Source: Candidatus Cloacimonadota bacterium
GTDB lineage: Bacteria > Cloacimonadota > Cloacimonadia > JGIOTU-2 > B8-G9
Direction: 5' to 3'
Assembly: GCA_003647765.1 (NCBI GenBank)
Contig: QMNM01000110.1
Coordinates: 1-5,824 of the forward strand
DNA length: 5,824 bases
Made by a program: the position numbers and the translations under genes. Shown one piece after another: positions 1 to 5,688 of the stretch; the stretch's first letter is position 1; every line of letters begins with the position of its first letter. The notes below the pieces were generated by a model that had not been told where the DNA came from, did no database searches, and was given only the letters and a program-made list of their open reading frames with translations.

Positions 1-9
1 AGGTTTTTT

Positions 10-783
10 ATGAAAACACAAAAAATAACAAAAGTATCCATAGCAATTTTATTATTGCTAATGATTTCAGTATCATTACTGGCAAAAATTACTTATCCAA
101 AGCCGACTGGTTTTGCCAATGATTTTGCAGGTGTATTATCTCCTTCTGTTAAACGCCAGATAAACCGACTCTGTATAGAATTGAAGCAAAAGACCGGGTT
201 TGAATTATCTCTGGCAATTGTCCCAACTATTGGTGAATCCCAATACGAAATGTATAGCAACGAGTTATACGAAAAATGGGGTATTGGCACAAAAAATGAT
301 GAAGGTGTTTTACTATTCATTACTGTTAAAGAACGAAAAATGCGTATTGAAGTTGGCTATGGAGCAGAGGGTTTTATTCCTGACGGTCTGGCAGGCGAAA
401 TCAGGGATAAATATATTTATCCATATTTGAAGAACAATGATTATGACAAAGGTGTTCTTTCTGGAATGTCAGCATTGGCAATTATTGTTGCTCGTCATTA
501 TAATGTCCAATTAACTGGAAATCCAGAAAGAAATGTTCATAAGTATCGGTCAAGTGGTGGGATAGGTTTCGTTAAACTAATTATTGGATTGATATTTTTT
601 CTACTGATATTTGGAGGTAGAGGTCGTTTTGGTCTATTTCCACTTCTCTTTTTAGGTGGATTTGGTGGTTACGGTGGACGTTCTGGAGGTTGGTCTGGTG
701 GCGGATTTGGTAGTGGTTTTGGTGGATTTGGAGGATTCGGTGGCGGTTCCAGCGGCGGTGGTGGAGCAGGAGGCAGCTTCTGA
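10..783 (+). CDS. TPM-domain secreted/membrane protein with glycine-rich tail (YgcG-like)
   Basis: Protein of 257 residues. Residues 1-25 form a signal peptide or N-terminal anchor: a basic start, then a long Ile/Leu-rich core ending near Leu-Leu-Ala. Residues about 32-165 match the TPM domain (formerly TPM_phosphatase): FANDFAGVLS at 35-44, a central WGIGTKNDEGVLLFI at 90-104, and RIEVGYGAEGFIPD at 112-125. A hydrophobic segment at about 186-202 is a likely membrane anchor. Residues 216-257 are almost all Gly with Ser and Phe, a tail common in this family. The TPM domain is thought to act outside the membrane. Its biochemical role is unsettled, with phosphatase activity or a membrane-protein repair role proposed for relatives, so no reaction is assigned. 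Only nine bases lie upstream in the window. They hold an AGG six bases before the ATG, possibly the end of a ribosome-binding site. The gene overlaps the next one by one base. Relatives often sit beside lemA, which would lie outside the window. Confidence 0.9.
   Translation: MKTQKITKVSIAILLLLMISVSLLAKITYPKPTGFANDFAGVLSPSVKRQINRLCIELKQKTGFELSLAIVPTIGESQYEMYSNELYEKWGIGTKNDEGVLLFITVKERKMRIEVGYGAEGFIPDGLAGEIRDKYIYPYLKNNDYDKGVLSGMSALAIIVARHYNVQLTGNPERNVHKYRSSGGIGFVKLIIGLIFFLLIFGGRGRFGLFPLLFLGGFGGYGGRSGGWSGGGFGSGFGGFGGFGGGSSGGGGAGGSF
768..773 (+). promoter_or_regulatory. Ribosome-binding site inside the upstream gene
   Basis: A perfect AGGAGG lies nine bases before the ATG at 783, inside the Gly-rich 3' end of the TPM gene. 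It supports the start of the DUF445-like gene and points to translational coupling. The Gly codons make G-rich strings likely by chance, so this is suggestive only. Confidence 0.6.
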
Positions 784-1361
784 TGGAATGGTATTTCTAT
801 CTCATATTCTTTCTATTTAATATGATTATTGGAGCAGGATTATTTTACTCTATAATCATCTTCCTTTTTCATCCTTATAAAGAAAAGAAAATATTCGGTC
901 ATAAAATCCCACTTACGCCAGGACTTATTTATAGTCAAAAAATACGCATTGCTAAATATATTTCTAAATTATTTGCTCAATATTTTCAACATGCTAAAAA
1001 TGAAGGAACTGAATCCAAAATTACTGAATTGGAAAACAAAATCTATAAAGATATCCTGAAAAAACTTAAAGAGAAAAACTTTTTGAAACTTCTTCCCAAA
1101 TCCATTTCTAATAGTATTTACCGCTTCATTGCTGATATTGGTCATTATTTTGTTAAAGAATTGACACGGAACTTTATACCTGAATTACTCAATCGTTATG
1201 AAATAGAACGAATGATTATTGAGTTTATAGAAAGTAAAGATATTTCCATTGTGGAGATGAAAGTAAAAAAATATGCAACTTTGCCTTTGATTGGACTTGG
1301 AGCAGGTATTGGATTGATATTTTCTATATTTGATACTATTTTGTTATTGATTATTTTGTGA
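783..1361 (+). CDS. Small DUF445-like (YheB-type) membrane protein
   Basis: Protein of 192 residues with a hydrophobic segment at each end (about 4-29 and 167-192) and a charged, helical middle. Just after the first segment, LFHPYKEKKIFGHKIPLTPG at 28-47 followed by LIY resembles the DUF445 signature in which a membrane helix leads into a Phe-x-Pro-Tyr motif and then a P-x-TPGLIP stretch. The second membrane segment at the C-terminus, preceded by a charged helix, also fits that family. No function is firmly established for DUF445; relatives are membrane proteins of unknown role. This copy is short for the family. The start codon overlaps the stop of the TPM gene (TGATG) and has AGGAGG nine bases upstream, so the two are probably co-translated. 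The assignment rests on remembered motifs, not a search. Confidence 0.75.
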   Translation: MEWYFYLIFFLFNMIIGAGLFYSIIIFLFHPYKEKKIFGHKIPLTPGLIYSQKIRIAKYISKLFAQYFQHAKNEGTESKITELENKIYKDILKKLKEKNFLKLLPKSISNSIYRFIADIGHYFVKELTRNFIPELLNRYEIERMIIEFIESKDISIVEMKVKKYATLPLIGLGAGIGLIFSIFDTILLLIIL

Positions 1362-1368
1362 ACATTCT

Positions 1369-1510
1369 GCCACAAGGACACGAAGGCACAAAGACGCGAA
1401 GAAAAGATACATTGTTTTATGAAATAATCCTCGTTGGTCTGTCTGTGTTAATCTGTGATAATCTGTGGTTAAATTATCCCTGTCTTGACGAAGTAGGGTG
1501 GCTTTGTGGC
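1369..1510 (+). repeat. Candidate intergenic repeat element with short tandem units and inverted ends
   Basis: This fills most of the non-coding gap 1362-1533. The left part (1371-1402) is four imperfect 8-base units: CACAAGGA, CACGAAGG, CACAAAGA, CGCGAAGA. The right part (1442-1472) is three units of 10-11 bases: TCTGTGTTAA, TCTGTGATAA, TCTGTGGTTAA. The outer ends GCCACAA (1369-1375) and TTGTGGC (1504-1510) are exact inverted repeats. No target-site duplication is apparent. Similar ACGAAG- and TCTGTG-type strings are, from memory, spread through intergenic regions of many environmental bacterial genomes. Whether this is a mobile miniature element or simply degenerate repeat sequence cannot be told from one copy. 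Confidence 0.55.
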
Positions 1511-1523
1511 GAAAAATAAATTC

Positions 1524-1529
1524 AGGAGG
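1524..1529 (+). promoter_or_regulatory. Ribosome-binding site that fixes the pfp start
   Basis: AGGAGG lies four bases before the ATG at 1534. An in-frame ATG at 1498 would add 12 residues of unfamiliar sequence, has no such site, and falls within the repeat element. The start at 1534 is therefore preferred. Confidence 0.85.
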
Positions 1530-1533
1530 AACT

Positions 1534-2736
1534 ATGGCAAAACATAAAATTGGGATATTAACTGCTGGTGGTTTAGCACCCTGTCTTTCAGCATCTATTG
1601 GAAGGTTAATTAAAAAATATACTGAACTTGTCCCTGATGTAGAAATTATTGGGTATTTGAATGGCTATAAGGGCTTACTAACAGGAAAGATGATAAGAAT
1701 CACAGAAAAGGTTAAATCAAATGCTGAATTATTATATAAATTTGGTGGAAGTGTTTTAGGAAATAGTCGTGTTAAATTAACCAATGCGGCTGATTGTATA
1801 AAAAAGGGTTATATCAAACAAGGAGAAAATCCACTTCAGGTTGCCTATGAGCAAATAGTAAAAGATGGAATAACAATTCTGCATACGATTGGTGGAGATG
1901 ATACAAGTACTATGGCATCTGAATTAGCTTCATATTTAGCGGAAAATGGATATAAACTTACAGTTGTCGGACTACCAAAAACAGTTGATAATGATGTAAT
2001 TCCAATTACACAGACATTAGGTGCCTGGACTGCAGCTGAGCAAGGAGCAATATTTTTTGAAAATATCGCAAACGAAAATACAACCAGCACTCGTCAACTG
2101 ATTATTCACGAAGTTATGGGCAGACATTGCGGTTGGCTTACTGCTGCTACTGCTTACGAGTATAGAAAACTGCTTGAAAAGAGAACATTTCTACCTGATA
2201 TTCTTTTGACAAAAGAACGATGGGATATAGACGCTATCTATATTCCAGAGATGATGATTGACATTGAAGCCGAGACAGAGCGTCTAAAAAAATTGATGGA
2301 TGAAAAAGATGGTGTAAATATCTTTTTGAGTGAAGGTGCAGGAGTTGAAAGTATTGTTGCAGAGATGGAAGCAAAAGGTGAAACAGTGATTAGAGATGCT
2401 TTTGGTCATGTGCGATTAGATGAGATAAATCCTGGTCAATGGTTCGCAAAAAGATTTGCCAAGTCATTTAAAGCAGACAAGGTTTTAGTTCAGAAAAGTG
2501 GATATTTTGCTCGGTCTGCTGCACCTAATGAAAAGGATTTAGAACTGATTTTCAAAACCGCAGATATGGCTGTTGAATCTGCCTTGAACTGCCAAAGTGG
2601 TGTTATTGGACTTGATCAAGACCATAATGACGAAATGAGATGTATTGAATTTCAAAGAATTAAAGGTGGAAAATCATTTGATATTCATAAAGAATGGTTT
2701 CAGAAGATGTTGAAGGACATTGGACAAGTAAGATAG
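1534..2736 (+). CDS. pfp: Pyrophosphate--fructose 6-phosphate 1-phosphotransferase (PPi-dependent phosphofructokinase)
   Basis: Cytosolic enzyme of glycolysis and gluconeogenesis that reversibly phosphorylates fructose 6-phosphate to fructose 1,6-bisphosphate with PPi as donor (EC 2.7.1.90). From the chosen start the protein has 400 residues. The phosphofructokinase motifs are in order: the N-terminal ILTAGGLAPCLS loop at about 8-19, GGDD at 120-123, PKTVDND at 148-154 and MGRHCGWL at 195-202. The second Asp of GGDD and the Lys of PKT replace the glycines of ATP-dependent enzymes and are established markers of PPi use. The GGLAPCLS start and length of about 400 match the compact PFP subgroup typified by the Sinorhizobium SMc01852 protein. 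The reaction is reversible and saves ATP, which fits a fermentative metabolism. The rubrerythrin gene follows after 46 bp, with no obvious terminator between, so co-transcription is likely. The long-form start at 1498 was rejected because of the ribosome-binding site at 1524. Confidence 0.95.
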   Translation: MAKHKIGILTAGGLAPCLSASIGRLIKKYTELVPDVEIIGYLNGYKGLLTGKMIRITEKVKSNAELLYKFGGSVLGNSRVKLTNAADCIKKGYIKQGENPLQVAYEQIVKDGITILHTIGGDDTSTMASELASYLAENGYKLTVVGLPKTVDNDVIPITQTLGAWTAAEQGAIFFENIANENTTSTRQLIIHEVMGRHCGWLTAATAYEYRKLLEKRTFLPDILLTKERWDIDAIYIPEMMIDIEAETERLKKLMDEKDGVNIFLSEGAGVESIVAEMEAKGETVIRDAFGHVRLDEINPGQWFAKRFAKSFKADKVLVQKSGYFARSAAPNEKDLELIFKTADMAVESALNCQSGVIGLDQDHNDEMRCIEFQRIKGGKSFDIHKEWFQKMLKDIGQVR

Positions 2737-2782
2737 ATTTGCCACAGAGAAAAGCAAAAAATAATTCAAGGAGACAAATAAA

Positions 2783-3370
2783 ATGAAAAGTATAAAAGGA
2801 ACCAAAACAGCAGAGAATTTAATGAAATCTTTTGCTGGTGAATCACAGGCAAGGATGCGTTATACCTATTATGCTTCTGTTGCAAGAAAAGAAGGATTCA
2901 GGCAAATTGAAGAGATATTTCTGGAAACCGCTGATAATGAAAAGGAACATGCAAAACTTTTCTGGAAGCATTTAGTTAAATATGGAATGAATGAAAGTGT
3001 TGTTGAAATCAATGCAGCTTATCCTGTTGCTTATTCTGATACTCTGAAAAATTTAGAATATGCGGCAAATGGTGAAAATGAAGAATGGACAGATTTATAC
3101 CCTTCTTTTGCAAAAGTCGCGGAGAAAGAAGGTTTCACTGAAATTGCAATAACATTTAAATTAGTTGCTCTTGTAGAAAAAAGACACGAAGAAAGATATA
3201 GAAAATTGCTCAAGAATGTAAAAGGACACACTGTATTTAAAAAAGATGGTAAGGTATTCTGGAAATGTAGAAATTGTGGACATATTATTGAATCAATAGA
3301 AGCACCGGAAAAATGTCCTGTGTGTGCTCATCCAAGAGAATATTTTGAACTGTTTGTGGAAAATTATTGA
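2783..3370 (+). CDS. rbr: Rubrerythrin (diiron peroxidase with rubredoxin-like domain)
   Basis: Cytosolic non-haem iron protein that reduces hydrogen peroxide to water, protecting anaerobes from oxidative stress; electrons usually come from rubredoxin or an NAD(P)H-linked reductase. The 195 residues are the normal length. The ferritin-like domain (about 1-145) has all expected diiron ligands at positions that align with the Desulfovibrio protein: Glu20, Glu53 with His56 (ExxH), Glu98, Glu101, Glu132 and His135. The C-terminal domain (about 155-195) has the Fe(Cys)4 site: Cys162-x-x-Cys165 and Cys178-x-x-Cys181, in CRNCGH and [11 protein letters not shown] contexts. AAGGAG at 2768-2773 precedes the ATG by nine bases. 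It lies downstream of pfp and is followed by a hairpin terminator. No redox partner gene is in the window. Confidence 0.97.
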   Translation: MKSIKGTKTAENLMKSFAGESQARMRYTYYASVARKEGFRQIEEIFLETADNEKEHAKLFWKHLVKYGMNESVVEINAAYPVAYSDTLKNLEYAANGENEEWTDLYPSFAKVAEKEGFTEIAITFKLVALVEKRHEERYRKLLKNVKGHTVFKKDGKVFWKCRNCGHIIESIEAPEKCPVCAHPREYFELFVENY

Positions 3371-3384
3371 GTTATTAGTATTCT

Positions 3385-3421
3385 AAAGAACGCTATATTA
3401 TAAGACGCTTTAGCGTTCTTT
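3385..3421 (+). terminator. Probable intrinsic terminator after rubrerythrin
   Basis: A perfect 11-bp inverted repeat (AAAGAACGCTA at 3385-3395 and TAGCGTTCTTT at 3411-3421) with a 15-base AT-rich loop starts 15 bases after the rubrerythrin stop. The 3' arm ends in a short T run (TTCTTTTATT). The T run is short and the stem is not very GC-rich, but the position is right for ending the pfp-rbr transcript. Confidence 0.75.
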
Positions 3422-3463
3422 TATTAACTTAGCCTCGGTGTTTACACAGTCGCAACCTTAAAA

Positions 3464-4291
3464 ATGGAAAAAGGCATTTTGTACCTTGTATCCACTCCAA
3501 TTGGTAATCTTGAGGATATAAGCTTCCGTGCAATACGCATTCTAAAAGAAGTACATTTAATTGCAGCAGAGGATACAAGAACCACAAGCATACTTCTTAA
3601 ACATTACAACATTTCCACTCCAATGCTCAGCTATCACAAGTTCAACGAAATTAAGCGAGCAAGTGAACTCATTGATAAATTAGATAGAGGAGAAAATATT
3701 GCTGTAGTATCAGATGCTGGTACGCCAGCAATTTCTGACCCATCTCAGGTTATTGTTCAAGAAGCAATTAAGAATGATATTAAAGTTGTCCCGATTCCAG
3801 GCGCTTGTGCATTACTTTCTGCACTCATTAGTTCTGGCATTTCTACTGATAAATTTACTTTTGTCGGATTTCTTCCAAATAGGAAAAAAGATAGGATATT
3901 GCTATTAACAAATCTGAAAAATCGTCAAGAAACTATTGTATGTTTTGAAGCCCCACACCGTCTCAAATCTGCATTATTAGATATAAAAGAAGTTTTCGGA
4001 AATAGAAAAATCGCTATTGCTAAAGAAATAACTAAATTATACGAAAATTTCTATCGTGGTAAAATAGAAGATATTTTGAACAACTTTTCAAAAGTCAACT
4101 TGAAAGGTGAATTTACAATAATAATTGAAGGTAAATGCAATAATCCTGAAATTGCTGATGCTAAAATATTATCAGCATTGAAAAAATTAGTCAATGAGAA
4201 AAATTATTCTAAAAGTAAAGCAGTAAAGCAAATATCCCAAAAGTTCAATCTTGAAAGAAATCGGATTTATCGCCTTTCTCTAAAAATATGA
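3464..4291 (+). CDS. rsmI: 16S rRNA (cytidine1402-2'-O)-methyltransferase
   Basis: SAM-dependent enzyme that 2'-O-methylates C1402 in the decoding centre of 16S rRNA (tetrapyrrole methylase-type fold). The 275 residues are the usual length. Family motifs in order: LYLVSTPIGNLEDISFRA at 6-23, AEDTRTT at 35-41, VSDAGTPAISDP at 82-93, IPGACALLSAL at 111-121, FVGFLPNRKKDR at 133-144, FEAPHRL at 161-167, AKEITKLYENFYRG at 186-199 and KGEFTIIIEG at 214-223. Residues about 232-275 form the family's C-terminal helical extension. The residue after SDP is Ser94 where Gly is usual. The ATG gives the canonical N-terminus, but no Shine-Dalgarno sequence lies upstream (CGCAACCTTAAAA precedes the ATG), so it is leaderless, weakly initiated or uses another mechanism. 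The preceding hairpin separates it from rubrerythrin, implying its own promoter, which I could not identify. Confidence 0.96.
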   Translation: MEKGILYLVSTPIGNLEDISFRAIRILKEVHLIAAEDTRTTSILLKHYNISTPMLSYHKFNEIKRASELIDKLDRGENIAVVSDAGTPAISDPSQVIVQEAIKNDIKVVPIPGACALLSALISSGISTDKFTFVGFLPNRKKDRILLLTNLKNRQETIVCFEAPHRLKSALLDIKEVFGNRKIAIAKEITKLYENFYRGKIEDILNNFSKVNLKGEFTIIIEGKCNNPEIADAKILSALKKLVNEKNYSKSKAVKQISQKFNLERNRIYRLSLKI

Positions 4292-4312
4292 ATGAGTCCG
4301 CTATAAAAACCA

Positions 4313-4351
4313 TTCACCACATTAGATAGTCCTTTTATCTAACTGGGTGAA
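4313..4351 (+). promoter_or_regulatory. Hairpin in the rsmI-EIIA gap
   Basis: Two nested inverted repeats: TTCACC (4313-4318) pairs with GGTGAA (4346-4351) and TTAGATA (4322-4328) pairs with TATCTAA (4336-4342). A symmetric 3/3 internal loop lies between them and the terminal loop has 7 bases. No T run follows on the plus strand (AAATAATTAAAAG), so it is not a standard terminator. It ends 11 bases before the AGAGGA ribosome-binding site of the EIIA gene, so it could affect translation, mRNA stability or processing, or be a protein-binding site. Confidence 0.55.
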
Positions 4352-4371
4352 AATAATTAAAAGAGGATTAT

Positions 4372-4827
4372 ATGGTTAAATTAATTGATTTTATTGATAG
4401 TAACGATATTGTCTTGATTAAAGATACATCTTTTTCTCAGAAAGGATTATTAAATAATTTGTTAAATCAGGTGAAGTTTCAAGAGAATATGGATAAAAAA
4501 GAGGTTATGAAAATTCTTCTTGCTCGGGAAAAGGAATTCTCATCTTATATAGATAGAGGCGTTGCTATTCCGCATTGCCAATTAAAGGAGATAAAAAAAA
4601 TATATGTGAAAGTCGCTATTGTTCCACAAGGTATTCTTTATGATAAAAAAAATAAGGCATACATAATTATCTTAATCTTGTCATCTTATGCAGAAAATAA
4701 AAAGTATCTTGCTCTACTTGCGCATCTTATGCGTATATTTCACCATAAAGAATTTACACAGAAATTCAAATATGCTCGTTCTACACAAGAGATTTATGCG
4801 ATTATCAAAAGCCAGGAGCAAATATGA
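4372..4827 (+). CDS. PTS EIIA type-2 domain protein (PtsN/fructose-type)
   Basis: Single-domain protein of 151 residues, the usual size of a stand-alone EIIA of the fructose/mannitol/PtsN type. The key region is REKEFSSYIDRGVAIPHCQ at 52-70, matching the family pattern of REKE, a short Gly-containing turn and then GVAIPH. His68 is the expected phosphorylated residue. LALLAHLMRIF at 113-123 is the conserved later helix. Family members accept phosphate from HPr or NPr and pass it to a permease EIIB or act as regulators. There is no EIIB, EIIC, HPr or EI gene here, so a regulatory role is the better inference; the sugar or partner is unknown. AGAGGA (4362-4367) precedes the ATG by four bases. 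The stop overlaps the next start (ATGA), indicating co-translation with the PII-like gene. The middle of the domain (residues 70-110) is rich in Lys and Ile. Confidence 0.88.
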   Translation: MVKLIDFIDSNDIVLIKDTSFSQKGLLNNLLNQVKFQENMDKKEVMKILLAREKEFSSYIDRGVAIPHCQLKEIKKIYVKVAIVPQGILYDKKNKAYIIILILSSYAENKKYLALLAHLMRIFHHKEFTQKFKYARSTQEIYAIIKSQEQI

Positions 4828-5150
4828 AATTATTGATAATGGTGCTTAATTATGAAGAGAAGATAAATGATTTGCTCCAAGTAATGTTAGAGTTTGAATT
4901 AACTGATACTTTTGTGTTAGATGGAATCGGTATTGAGAATAAATTGGCAAAAGAAGTGCCTTTATTTTCCAGTTTATTACAAGCAAAGGCAGGAATTCCA
5001 CCTTATAATCGTATCGTATTTTCCATTATATCAAATGAGGACATTTTACCTGAATTGATTGAGGTTCTGAAAGATGTTGATATTGATTATTCAAAACAAA
5101 ATACAGGATTCTATTTTACTATAAAAATTGATAATCTCTTTATAACATAG
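4824..5150 (+). CDS. PII-like (GlnB-fold) small protein
   Basis: Protein of 108 residues with the outline of a PII/GlnB ferredoxin-like fold: an N-terminal strand MKLLIMVLN, a helix at about 11-24, a strand with VLDGIGIENKLA at 31-42, a short loop region with VPLFSSLLQAKAG at 45-57, the strand NRIVFSIIS at 62-70, a helix at 72-84, and a terminal strand FYFTIKIDNLFI at 96-107. The pattern of Gly after a strand, 'VLDGIG', and the end of the fold recall GlnB's G-F-G and ending strands. The long T-loop with the uridylylated Tyr of true GlnB/GlnK is missing, so it belongs among uncharacterised PII-like proteins, not nitrogen PII itself. It overlaps the EIIA gene by 4 bp and has AGGAG at 4814-4818. 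A ligand or effector-sensing role is inferred, and the ligand is unknown. Confidence 0.72.
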   Translation: MKLLIMVLNYEEKINDLLQVMLEFELTDTFVLDGIGIENKLAKEVPLFSSLLQAKAGIPPYNRIVFSIISNEDILPELIEVLKDVDIDYSKQNTGFYFTIKIDNLFIT

Positions 5151-5207
5151 TGGTTTGTTGGACTGTAATAGAATGCTATATTTTCTGTATAAATTAGTTT
5201 TATAATT

Positions 5208-5246
5208 AAAATAAGGGATGCCTAAAATATTGGCAGCCCTTATTTT
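5208..5246. terminator. Bidirectional hairpin terminator between convergent genes
   Basis: AAAATAAGGG (5208-5217) pairs with CCCTTATTTT (5237-5246); after one A/G mismatch, TGCC (5219-5222) pairs with GGCA (5232-5235), with a 9-base loop. The A-run and T-run flanks give a poly-U tail on either strand. It lies 57 bases after the PII-like stop and 13 bases past the stop of the reverse-strand gene, so it can end both transcripts. Nothing else stands out in the gap 5151-5259. Confidence 0.85.
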
Positions 5247-5259
5247 ATCTAACAATAGA

Positions 5260-5688
5260 TTATTGAACTTTGATAGAACTGGCTCTTATCCAAATCTTTG
5301 AGAAATTCTCTATTGGCTCACCATTTTCATCTATTAGACTAACATTTTGAAAATTCAGATTTGATTCACCACTGGTTATGCTTAACAATTTGAATTTACA
5401 TAACACACCATTCCCTGTGATTCCACTTATCCCACCTGTCTGATTCAAAGTTACAGCAGAACTTAATGTATCACCATCTATTTGACTGTATGGAGTAACA
5501 TCGCCATTCCAAAAATCTCCTTCTGAAAAGCTATCTTCTACATAGGATAATAAACTATCATCAAAAGTGATTTCAAAAGCACTTCCAAATAGATTGACAG
5601 CATCTAAAATTTCAATATCTACATCAATAGTATCGCCAACATCAGCTATGTATTCAACTTCATCAAATTGTAAAGTGAGATTGCTCAA
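5260..5688 (-). CDS. C-terminal cohesin-like module (probably the end of a frameshifted larger protein)
   Basis: A 142-residue reading frame that is essentially one cohesin-like (jelly-roll beta) module. Typical features are VGDTIDVDIEILDAVNLFGS at 17-36, AFEITFDDSLLSYV at 37-50, the G-x-ISG turn followed by GNGVLCKFKLLSITSGES at 92-109, and the NVSLIDENGEPI end at 115-126. Cohesins bind dockerins in cellulosomes, but such domains also occur in extracellular and surface proteins of many lineages, so a structural or adhesion role is equally possible. The protein is acidic and lacks a signal peptide. The only start is TTG at 5688 with no ribosome-binding site and an in-frame TAA two codons upstream, while a homologous module precedes it in another frame (5663-5824). 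The more likely reading is that this is the C-terminal end of a longer secreted protein whose frame is broken. Confidence 0.75.
   Translation of the reverse strand: MSNLTLQFDEVEYIADVGDTIDVDIEILDAVNLFGSAFEITFDDSLLSYVEDSFSEGDFWNGDVTPYSQIDGDTLSSAVTLNQTGGISGITGNGVLCKFKLLSITSGESNLNFQNVSLIDENGEPIENFSKIWIRASSIKVQ

Noticed and set aside
93-320. Reverse-strand frame within the TPM gene
   Set aside because: It is the shadow of a clearly coding forward frame with family motifs, and shows no domain of its own.
1371-1472. CRISPR array reading of the tandem repeats
   Set aside because: The units are only 8-11 bases, imperfect and contiguous, without spacers, and no cas gene is nearby.
1485-1513. TTGACG at 1485 as the -35 element of a pfp promoter
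   Set aside because: No acceptable -10 box occurs about 17 bases downstream (GGCGAA), so a promoter cannot be supported.
1498-1533. In-frame ATG at 1498 as the start of the phosphofructokinase
   Set aside because: No ribosome-binding site there, the 12 extra residues look unlike the family's N-terminus, and an ideal AGGAGG sits before the ATG at 1534.
1845-2090. Reverse-strand frame within the phosphofructokinase gene
   Set aside because: It overlaps the GGDD and PKTVDND regions of a confidently identified gene and has no recognisable features.
3441-3450. GTGTTTACAC-like inverted repeat and TTTACA as a promoter or operator for rsmI
   Set aside because: The arms are only four bases, and a -10 box at the right distance would fall on the start codon.
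4313-4351. Hairpin as an intrinsic terminator of rsmI
   Set aside because: The following bases are AAATAATTAAAAG with no T run, and the stem is AT-rich with an internal loop.
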